Assembly: GCA_900753135.1 (NCBI GenBank)
Contig: CAADXZ010000121.1
Location: 1-11,575 of the forward strand
Reading direction: 5' to 3'
From: Clostridia bacterium
Lineage (GTDB): Bacteria > Bacillota > Clostridia > TANB77 > UBA1234
DNA: 11,575 bases
The notes beneath the pieces are model-generated. The model made no database searches and was not told where the DNA came from. It was given only the letters and a program-made list of their open reading frames with translations. Each line of letters begins with the position of its first letter. Positions within the stretch are counted from its first letter, which is position 1. The translations under genes were made by a program, and so were the position numbers. Of the stretch, positions 7,145 through 11,575 are shown in pieces.

Positions 7145-7496
7145 TGGTGGAGATGAGGAGAATCGAACTCCTGTCCGAAAATTCTTCCACATGAACTTCT
7201 CCGAGTGCAGTTTGTTTTTTTAATTCCCTAATACAAACGCTAACAAACAAGCTTTTGTTTTAAGTAACTTTATAAATACCCATTATCTCAAAGTTTTGAT
7301 AATTTCGTTTCCACTTTTAGATGACGCTTGTTCCTAATGAAAGTGGCACATCAGGACAAACGAAGCTGCAACTAGGCAGCTAAAGCAACTTTATTGTTGT
7401 TAATTATTTTAATTTCCACATTTTTTAGATGGCCAAGTGGAACTCCATCACTCGCTATTCATATTTCTAAATATCCGTCGAAACCTTTACATCCCC
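7145..7496 (-). ncRNA. ssrA: Transfer-messenger RNA (tmRNA)
   Basis: A one-piece tmRNA of about 352 nt, which frees stalled ribosomes and tags their products for proteolysis. The 5' end GGGGATG pairs with CATCTCC at the 3' end, followed by A and an encoded CCA at 7147-7145. The T-arm is a 5-bp stem (7156-7160 with 7168-7172) around the loop TTCGATT. The 5' part contains the conserved AAGGTTTCGACGG. The tag frame ends in ...NNNKVALAA and a TAG at 7374-7372, set as usual in a small hairpin GCTGC/GCAGC (7365-7380). The resume codon is not certain; frames back to GAA at 7416 stay open, so the tag could be about 10-14 residues. The tail VALAA is what ClpXP recognises in Firmicutes. Confidence 0.96.
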
Positions 7497-7529
7497 ATGT
7501 ACATACGTTTTCACTAACGTACTAAAGTA

Positions 7530-7558
7530 ATTATAGCAAAAAAAAATTACTAATGCAA
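7530..7558 (-). promoter_or_regulatory. ssrA: Sigma-A promoter of ssrA
   Basis: On the minus strand, TTGCAT (7558-7553), a 17-bp spacer and a perfect TATAAT (7535-7530). The start should be near 7523, leaving about 27 nt to be removed from the 5' end, as expected for RNase P processing of pre-tmRNA. Confidence 0.88.
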
Positions 7559-7565
7559 ATTTTTA

Positions 7566-7594
7566 TATACACTTTTTTTTGTTTGTGATATAAT
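7566..7594 (+). promoter_or_regulatory. Extended -10 promoter of the 3D-domain/corA operon
   Basis: TATACA (7566-7571), a 17-bp spacer and TATAAT (7589-7594) with TG at 7586-7587. Its -35 element is only 7 bp from that of the divergent ssrA promoter. A dyad GCACAG/CTGTGC (7597-7602 and 7623-7628) follows at the expected start site. Confidence 0.75.
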
Positions 7595-7653
7595 ATGCAC
7601 AGAGATACGCATAAGCCTACGGCTGTGCCTATAAGAAAGAAGGAGGTAAGAAT

Positions 7654-8400
7654 ATGAGTGCTGATAAGGCGATACAAATTAAAGGTGTTTTAAAGAGAAA
7701 ACAAACTATTATCAAACATCAAAAAAGATTTAAAGTAATTTGTATGTTGACTGTAATTATGGCTTTTTGTGCATTATACATTTTTACCTATGCTAAGGAA
7801 ACTGTGATTAATTACAATGAAAAAACTGCTAATTTAAGTGAAACGATTAAAGAGGTAGAGTTAGCACAAAAAGATATAAAAGATGCTCAAAAGGATATAG
7901 ATGAACAAAAAAAGAAGATAGAAGAAGACCAAGAAGAATTACTTACAACTTCAGAATTGCTTGCAAAAAATAATCAATCAATTATAGAAGAAAATATAAG
8001 ATTACAAGATACTTTGAAAAAAGCTGCTTCCGTAGGGATAAAGCCTCAGAACTATGGTGATGCAGATAATGTTGATGCTGCTGTTGATTATAGCAAATTA
8101 GAATACATTGGAGAATTTGAAGGAACAGCTTACACTCCTAGTCCAGAAGAATGTAGTAATAACTTAGGACTTACAGCTTCAGGAAAGCCTATTGTTGCTG
8201 GCGTTTCAATAGCTGTTGATACAAAGTATTGGAAGTTAGGAACAAAGTTTTATATAGAAGGATTAGGTTACGTTGTAGCAATGGATACTGGTAGTGCTGT
8301 AAAAGGAAAATACAGATTTGATTATGCTGTCTTTGATAAAAAATTTGCACTTAAGTTAGGAAGAAAAGATTGGAAGGTTTATAAAGTTATAGAAGAATAA
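7654..8400 (+). CDS. Membrane-anchored coiled-coil protein with C-terminal 3D domain (cell-wall lytic type)
   Basis: A 248-aa protein with a basic cytosolic N-terminus (1-26), one TM helix (about 28-46), an extracytoplasmic coiled coil (about 55-125) and a C-terminal 3D domain (about 155-245). The 3D domain is a double-psi beta-barrel related to MltA-type lytic transglycosylases and is found in Firmicute cell-wall proteins such as YocH and resuscitation factors. Key residues are GTAYTPSPEEC (157-167), LTASG (173-177), AVD with Asp189, MDTGSAVKG with Asp211, and Asp223 in FDYAVFD. The domain therefore looks complete and could cleave or bind peptidoglycan near the membrane. The coiled coil may set distance or mediate dimerisation. 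The ribosome binding site AAGGAGG is at 7640-7646. corA follows after 24 bp, probably in the same transcript. Confidence 0.9.
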   Translation: MSADKAIQIKGVLKRKQTIIKHQKRFKVICMLTVIMAFCALYIFTYAKETVINYNEKTANLSETIKEVELAQKDIKDAQKDIDEQKKKIEEDQEELLTTSELLAKNNQSIIEENIRLQDTLKKAASVGIKPQNYGDADNVDAAVDYSKLEYIGEFEGTAYTPSPEECSNNLGLTASGKPIVAGVSIAVDTKYWKLGTKFYIEGLGYVVAMDTGSAVKGKYRFDYAVFDKKFALKLGRKDWKVYKVIEE

Positions 8401-8424
8401 TAGATTAAGAAGGGGGATTTATAT

Positions 8425-9369
8425 ATGATGAAGATTTATAAGACTGATGAACAAGGTTTATTCATGGAAACAACAAAGCTTGAAAAAGGATGCTGGATAA
8501 ACCTGATAAATCCCACATTGCAGGAGATAAATACATTATGCAATAGTATAGGCGTGCTAGAGGAATTCTTAAGATATCCATTGGACCAAGAAGAAAGAGC
8601 CAGAATTGATGCTGAAGATGATCAAACTTTGATAGTAATAGATTTGCCAGTAGTTGAAAAAGACGATAATAACTTGGGGGGATTTTCGACAATACCATTA
8701 GGAATGATTGTTGTTAGAGATGACTATTTTATTACGGTTTCAACGCAGGATAATCCAATAATTCGTGAATTTGTGGATTGCAAAGTAAAGGGATTTTTCA
8801 CATTTAAGAAAACACGTTTTATCTTGCAACTACTATATAAGATAGCAACATATTATTTGACGTACTTAAAATATATAAATCGTGAAACAGATAAGGCGGA
8901 GCATAAACTTCAAAAATCAATGAGAAATAAAGAGCTTGTAAAATTACTTGAACTTGAAAAGAGCTTGGTGTATTTTACAACATCACTTAAATCAAACGAA
9001 GTAGTTATGGAAAAGCTTATGAGAAGTAAGTGCATAAAGATGTATGAAGAAGATGAAGACATATTGGAAGATGCAATCGTTGAAAATAGGCAGGCTATTG
9101 AAATGGGAACTATATATAGAGACATTTTAGGTGGAACAATGGATGCATATGCCTCTATAATTTCGAATAATTTGAATATTGTCATGAAGTTTTTAGCATC
9201 TGTGACTATTGTATTGTCAATTCCAACGATCGTTTCTGGTCTTTGGGGAATGAATGTTAAGGGCTTACCTTTTGCAACAAGTCCATATGGATTTTGGATA
9301 GTTTTAGGTGTTGTGATTGCTATCTCATTTACTGCTTGGCTTCTTTTAAAGAAAAAAGATATGTTTTGA
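8425..9369 (+). CDS. corA: CorA-family divalent metal ion channel
   Basis: A 314-aa CorA-type channel for Mg2+ and possibly Co2+ or Ni2+, at the normal family length. The long N-terminal cytosolic domain (1-about 250) contains an alpha/beta part and a long helix rich in charged residues. Two TM helices follow at about 254-273 and 288-308. The signature GMN is at 275-277, right after TM1 (LWGMNVKGLPF), and forms the outer ion filter. The C-terminus is basic (LLLKKKDMF), as usual. The more common Tyr before GMN is Trp here. The ribosome binding site AGGGGG (8411-8416) fits ATG 8425; the ATG directly after it at 8428 is also possible. It lies 24 bp after the 3D-domain gene. No clear terminator is visible between it and lexA. 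Confidence 0.95.
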   Translation: MMKIYKTDEQGLFMETTKLEKGCWINLINPTLQEINTLCNSIGVLEEFLRYPLDQEERARIDAEDDQTLIVIDLPVVEKDDNNLGGFSTIPLGMIVVRDDYFITVSTQDNPIIREFVDCKVKGFFTFKKTRFILQLLYKIATYYLTYLKYINRETDKAEHKLQKSMRNKELVKLLELEKSLVYFTTSLKSNEVVMEKLMRSKCIKMYEEDEDILEDAIVENRQAIEMGTIYRDILGGTMDAYASIISNNLNIVMKFLASVTIVLSIPTIVSGLWGMNVKGLPFATSPYGFWIVLGVVIAISFTAWLLLKKKDMF

Positions 9370-9401
9370 TAATGGATTACAGAATTAAAAATTGAAATAT
9401 C

Positions 9402-9415
9402 GGAACTTTTGTTTG
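9402..9415 (+). promoter_or_regulatory. LexA (SOS) box upstream of lexA, site 1
   Basis: GGAACTTTTGTTTG fits the Bacillus-type SOS box CGAAC-N4-GTTYG with only the first base different. It sits 8 bp upstream of the -35 element of lexA, consistent with autoregulation. Confidence 0.75.
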
Positions 9416-9423
9416 CGATTTCG

Positions 9424-9452
9424 TTGACAAGAACATATATTTGTGATACTCT
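9424..9452 (+). promoter_or_regulatory. lexA: lexA promoter
   Basis: A perfect -35 TTGACA (9424-9429), a 17-bp spacer and a weak TACTCT (9447-9452) rescued by TG at 9444-9445 (extended -10). Its spacer holds a second, poorer SOS-box candidate. Confidence 0.75.
9430..9443 (+). promoter_or_regulatory. Possible second LexA box inside the lexA promoter
   Basis: AGAACATATATTTG matches CGAAC-N4-GTTYG with two changes (first C to A, and G to A in the right half). It lies exactly between -35 and -10, where LexA binding would block polymerase. Its centre is 28 bp from that of site 1. Confidence 0.45.
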
Positions 9453-9502
9453 CTTCCTTGATGATGGAGATTATATGATGAAATATATGTTGGAGGGATT
9501 GT

Positions 9503-10129
9503 ATGAGAAGCACGCAAGCTACTGATAAGCAACAAAAGGTATTAGATTATGTGAAGGAGCAAATAAAAAGAGAAGGATATGCACCTTCTGTAAGAGAGAT
9601 TTGCAAAGCGTTGGACTTAAAATCTACATCCACAGTTCATGGCTACTTATCAAGGCTTGAAAAGAAAGGTTTAATACAAAAAGCAGCTTTGAAACCAAGA
9701 ACTTTACGAATAGTTGATGAAGAAGATGAGGAAAAACCTTTTTATACTTCTAAGGAAATGGTTGATGTTCCTATAGTTGGTAAAGTAACAGCAGGATTGC
9801 CTATATTAGCTGTTGAAAATATAGAAGACACATTTCCACTTCCAATAGATTTTGTTGGTAATTCTGAAACGTTTATGCTTAGAGTAAGAGGCGACAGCAT
9901 GATAGATGCTGGAATACTAGATGGAGATTTAGTACTTGTAAAAAAACAAAATAACGCTGAAAATGGGGATATAGTTGTTGCATTAATAGAAGATGAGGCT
10001 ACTGTTAAGAAATTTTATAAAGAAAAGAATTATATTAGATTACAACCTCAAAATCAGTTTATGCAACCAATAATTGTTCCAACATGTACGATATTAGGAA
10101 AAGTTGCAGGAGTATTTAGAAAAATTTAA
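9503..10129 (+). CDS. lexA: LexA SOS repressor
   Basis: LexA represses DNA-damage genes and cleaves itself when RecA forms active filaments. At 208 aa it has the usual length. The N-terminal winged helix-turn-helix (about 1-70) includes GYAPSVREICKALDLKSTSTVHGYL. The C-terminal S24 peptidase-like domain has the cleavage site Ala97-Gly98 (KVTAGLP), the nucleophile Ser132 (RGDSM) and the general base Lys169 (ATVKKFY). All residues needed for self-cleavage are present. The ATG at 9503 has GGAGGG at 9492-9497. The upstream promoter carries one good and one weaker SOS box, so it should repress itself. A hairpin at 10178-10214 follows. Confidence 0.98.
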   Translation: MRSTQATDKQQKVLDYVKEQIKREGYAPSVREICKALDLKSTSTVHGYLSRLEKKGLIQKAALKPRTLRIVDEEDEEKPFYTSKEMVDVPIVGKVTAGLPILAVENIEDTFPLPIDFVGNSETFMLRVRGDSMIDAGILDGDLVLVKKQNNAENGDIVVALIEDEATVKKFYKEKNYIRLQPQNQFMQPIIVPTCTILGKVAGVFRKI

Positions 10130-10177
10130 TTAATAATTGAACAAGAACTTCATTATAAAATAAAAATGAATAAAAAG

Positions 10178-10216
10178 AAAATCATCTCATAGAATATATT
10201 TGTGAGGTGATTTTTT
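10178..10216 (+). terminator. Hairpin after lexA that contains the ribosome binding site of the next gene
   Basis: A 12-bp stem with one G-U pair (10178-10189 with 10203-10214) has a 13-nt loop and a run of six Ts at 10211-10216, as in an intrinsic terminator. The 3' arm includes GAGGTGA (10204-10210), the ribosome binding site of the ATG at 10217. The hairpin may therefore both end lexA transcripts and mask translation of the next gene. Confidence 0.75.
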
Positions 10217-10405
10217 ATGTCTAAAAGTAAAAAGAATTTTTTAGGTCTAGATAATAGCGGAATAAGAACTAAGGGAAATGGTATAATTGAAGATGAAACA
10301 GAGTATGGTGAGTTTATTGCAACATTTGACGCTTGGATGACTCCAGAGGAACAAAAAAGAAGAGCAGAATATTTGCAGAATACTGGAAAGAAAGAAAAAA
10401 AATAA
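10217..10405 (+). CDS. Small 62-aa protein of unknown function
   Basis: A 62-aa hydrophilic protein with Lys-rich ends. An acidic middle (GIIEDETEYGEFIATFDAWMTPEEQKRR, about residues 22-49) is followed by a short predicted helix. There is no Cys, membrane helix or motif I recognise. Evidence that it is real: a GAGGTGA ribosome binding site at ideal spacing (6 nt), coding-like composition and a stop codon just before the next promoter. Its translation start follows the hairpin behind lexA directly, so it is either read from lexA read-through RNA with the site hidden, or from its own promoter. A weak candidate, TTGAAC at 10137-10142, has no good -10. Function unknown. Confidence 0.65.
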   Translation: MSKSKKNFLGLDNSGIRTKGNGIIEDETEYGEFIATFDAWMTPEEQKRRAEYLQNTGKKEKK

Positions 10406-10411
10406 AACTAC

Positions 10412-10440
10412 TTGTAAATTAACATAATTTGGTGTATCAT
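10412..10440 (+). promoter_or_regulatory. Promoter of the 84-aa zinc-ribbon gene
   Basis: TTGTAA (10412-10417), a 17-bp spacer and TATCAT (10435-10440), about 35 bp before the ATG at 10476. It starts within 7 bp of the preceding stop codon. Confidence 0.65.
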
Positions 10441-10475
10441 ATAGGGAGGTCAAAAAATTTTTAGGAGGTACACAC

Positions 10476-10730
10476 ATGGCGCGAGATCTTCGGTGTGTGA
10501 AGTGTGGTAAAGAGCTTGGACAGGTTTTTGAATTTTCTGCTCCGTATGGCTTCGATGCTAGCGAAAACCGTGAAACTGTAATGTGGAGTGCTGTCGGCAT
10601 GGTAACAGAACGGTACAATTCGAGAAGGGGGATTACTTCTATATCGTGCACATCTTGTGGAACAAAGCAAGGCGTTGTTAAAAGAAAGGGTAGGACCTAT
10701 ATTAGAAAATATCCTGATAAGAAAAAGTAA
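10476..10730 (+). CDS. Small zinc-ribbon-like protein (CxxC-x47-CxxC)
   Basis: An 84-aa basic protein with two Cys knuckles, CVKC (7-10) and CTSC (58-61), likely to bind one zinc ion. Between them lies FEFSAPYGFDASENRETVMW, and the tail is strongly basic (VKRKGRTYIRKYPDKKK), suggesting contact with nucleic acid or ribosomes. The start has AGGAGGT at 10462-10468. A promoter lies in front and a terminator just behind, so it forms a single-gene unit. The N-terminus (CxxCxxxLGxVxxFxSA) resembles that of the 78-aa protein at 11288-11524, with exactly the same distance between the Cys pairs. It recalls Com-type zinc ribbons in general layout only. Function not recognised. Confidence 0.82.
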   Translation: MARDLRCVKCGKELGQVFEFSAPYGFDASENRETVMWSAVGMVTERYNSRRGITSISCTSCGTKQGVVKRKGRTYIRKYPDKKK

Positions 10731-10737
10731 TTCTTAT

Positions 10738-10770
10738 AAAGCAGTCATCTTGTATTAAGATGGCTGCTTT
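10738..10770 (+). terminator. Intrinsic terminator after the 84-aa zinc-ribbon gene
   Basis: A 14-bp stem (10738-10751 with 10757-10770, one G-U pair) has a 5-nt loop, 7 bp after the stop codon. A short T-run (10774-10777) follows. The next 80 bases, up to the promoter at 10853, are A+T-rich and show nothing else. Confidence 0.8.
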
Positions 10771-10852
10771 CCGCTTTTAGTAGAGAAAGAAAGTAGTTAT
10801 TTTTTTGTTTTATTTAAAATAAAAAATAATTTTTGTTCATAATACAATACAC

Positions 10853-10881
10853 TTTACAAATTATGTAAAATAAAGTATAAT
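10853..10881 (+). promoter_or_regulatory. Sigma-A promoter of the two-TM/zinc-ribbon operon
   Basis: TTTACA (10853-10858), an exact 17-bp spacer and a perfect TATAAT (10876-10881). Transcription should start near 10888, which rules out the upstream in-frame TTG at 10890 as a start and leaves a leader of about 60 nt. Confidence 0.88.
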
Positions 10882-10946
10882 ACTAACTGTTGTTAATACT
10901 TTTGGAGAACTTAAAGACTATAATAAGTCATAAGGAGGAGACTGGT

Positions 10947-11285
10947 GTGCAAAGAGAGAAAAGTGGATATTTTTCTGCGGCATTAACTTCTGCAATAACA
11001 ATGGGGGTATGTACATATGCAATGATTAAAACTTTTAACAAACTTTTCGTTCAATTCGTTGGAAATGTTGTGCCTGAAGAGAGAATAAGTTTTATATTTA
11101 AAAACATGAATTCGGTAATGGGATATTTGGTAACAATTTTCATTTTACTTTGTGTGGCTTTTGGAGCATTGAGAACATTTGTAAGATTTGTAACTATGCG
11201 GAGACAATTAAGAAGCATGAATAAAAGTTTCAGCTACGATGTAGTACATGAACTCAAAAAAGAATCAACAGAACAGGAGGAATGA
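10947..11285 (+). CDS. Small protein with two membrane helices, unknown function
   Basis: A 112-aa inner-membrane protein with two predicted helices (about residues 9-30 and 56-79). The loop between them contains VVPEERISFIFKNMN. A basic segment (RFVTMRRQLRSMNKSF) and an acidic tail (HELKKESTEQEE) follow, so the C-terminus probably faces the cytosol. The start is taken as GTG 10947 because AAGGAGG (10932-10938) lies 8 nt upstream; the longer frame from TTG 10890 would begin at the transcription start itself. I do not recognise a family. The next gene starts within 3 bp, so the two are surely cotranscribed and probably coupled in translation. Confidence 0.8.
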   Translation: MQREKSGYFSAALTSAITMGVCTYAMIKTFNKLFVQFVGNVVPEERISFIFKNMNSVMGYLVTIFILLCVAFGALRTFVRFVTMRRQLRSMNKSFSYDVVHELKKESTEQEE

Positions 11286-11287
11286 AA

Positions 11288-11524
11288 ATGAATATACAGT
11301 GTGCCAATTGCCAAAGATGGTTAGGTGATGTAAAAAAATTCTGTAGTGCTTCTCTTGGACCTAGCTGTTTAGGAAATGAAACCTGTCATTTTATTGTTTG
11401 GAGTGATGACATACTTGAGTATGACAAAGACGGTGAGATTTTGACTGTTGTTTGTCCTAGATGTGGTCTCAAAAATGTATTTATTACTCATGATGATGGT
11501 AGCATTGAAGCTAGACTTAAATAA
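11288..11524 (+). CDS. Small zinc-ribbon-like protein, paralog of the 84-aa protein
   Basis: A 78-aa protein with CANC (5-8) and CPRC (56-59), likely a zinc ribbon, plus three further Cys (19, 27, 33) in the intervening loop. The C-terminal end FITHDDGSIEARL resembles zinc-ribbon tails, and CPRC is common in DNA- or RNA-associated ribbons. ATG 11288 is chosen because AGGAGG (11275-11280) lies 7 nt before it; the ATG at 11282 is only 1 nt from that site. It is the second gene of the two-TM operon, starting 2 nt after the first gene's stop codon, and a strong terminator follows. Distance between Cys pairs is identical to that in the protein at 10476-10730, but the basic tail is absent. Confidence 0.82.
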   Translation: MNIQCANCQRWLGDVKKFCSASLGPSCLGNETCHFIVWSDDILEYDKDGEILTVVCPRCGLKNVFITHDDGSIEARLK

Positions 11525-11537
11525 GTATAATGCCAAA

Positions 11538-11568
11538 AAGGACAGAAAATTTTATATTTTCTGTCCTT
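11538..11568 (+). terminator. Intrinsic terminator of the two-TM/zinc-ribbon operon
   Basis: A perfect 13-bp stem (11538-11550 with 11556-11568) has a 5-nt loop, 13 bp after the stop codon. The 5' flank is A-rich, so it may also stop transcription arriving from the other strand beyond the window. Confidence 0.88.
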
Positions 11569-11575
11569 CTTGTAT

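Noticed and set aside
7008..7250. Minus-strand 80-codon frame
   Set aside because: It overlaps the tmRNA 3' half and the terminator, has no ribosome binding site and is explained by ssrA.
7595..7653. Riboswitch in the leader of the 3D-domain gene
   Set aside because: Cell-wall hydrolase genes of this type are often under the ydaO c-di-AMP riboswitch, but the leader here is only about 55 nt, too short for it.
10247..10670. Two minus-strand frames opposite the small genes
   Set aside because: They oppose two genes with good ribosome binding sites and a promoter, and their products look like antisense noise.
10890..10946. TTG start at 10890 for the two-TM gene
   Set aside because: It coincides with the predicted transcription start of a perfect TATAAT promoter and has no ribosome binding site; GTG 10947 has one.
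1..11575. Mobile element, prophage or CRISPR array
   Set aside because: No integrase, transposase, terminal inverted repeats, tRNA-site duplication or regularly spaced repeats were seen; small unknown genes alone are not enough.

Overview
The window looks like ordinary chromosome from a low-GC Gram-positive bacterium, most likely a Clostridia-like Firmicute. The evidence is strong AGGAGG-type ribosome binding sites, A+T-rich codons, sigma-A promoters close to TTGACA-17-TATAAT, a Bacillus-type SOS box (GAAC-N4-GTTY), a one-piece tmRNA and a membrane-anchored 3D-domain protein. TGA is used as stop, so the standard bacterial code applies. No integrase, transposase, phage structural gene or CRISPR array is visible.

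Layout. (1) 1-1800: the 3' end of a purine-type phosphoribosyltransferase converges with a DAACS-family symporter, and one hairpin ends both. (2) 1838-4167: an operon of a metallo-beta-lactamase-fold hydrolase, truA and pgeF; pgeF is split by a one-base frameshift. (3) 4187-5539, minus strand: a Nudix hydrolase followed by a membrane-anchored protein of unknown function. (4) 5585-7107, plus strand: an extended -10 promoter, a possible 15-codon leader ORF and two unrecognised coiled-coil proteins with Cys clusters. (5) 7145-7558, minus strand: ssrA (tmRNA) with its own promoter, back to back with the promoter of the next operon. (6) 7566-9369: a 3D-domain cell-wall protein and a CorA-type metal channel. 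(7) 9402-10129: lexA with two SOS-box candidates. (8) 10178-11568: small genes, namely a 62-aa protein whose ribosome binding site lies inside the hairpin after lexA, an 84-aa zinc-ribbon protein, and an operon of a two-TM protein and a second zinc-ribbon protein. The two zinc-ribbon proteins share identical Cys spacing and look like paralogs.

Most recognised genes are housekeeping: tRNA pseudouridylation, ribosome rescue, SOS control, metabolite and cell-wall repair, and transport. The best candidates for something undescribed are the 5670-7067 coiled-coil/Cys module with its leader ORF, and the small zinc-ribbon/two-TM cluster at the right end. No function can be assigned to either from sequence alone.
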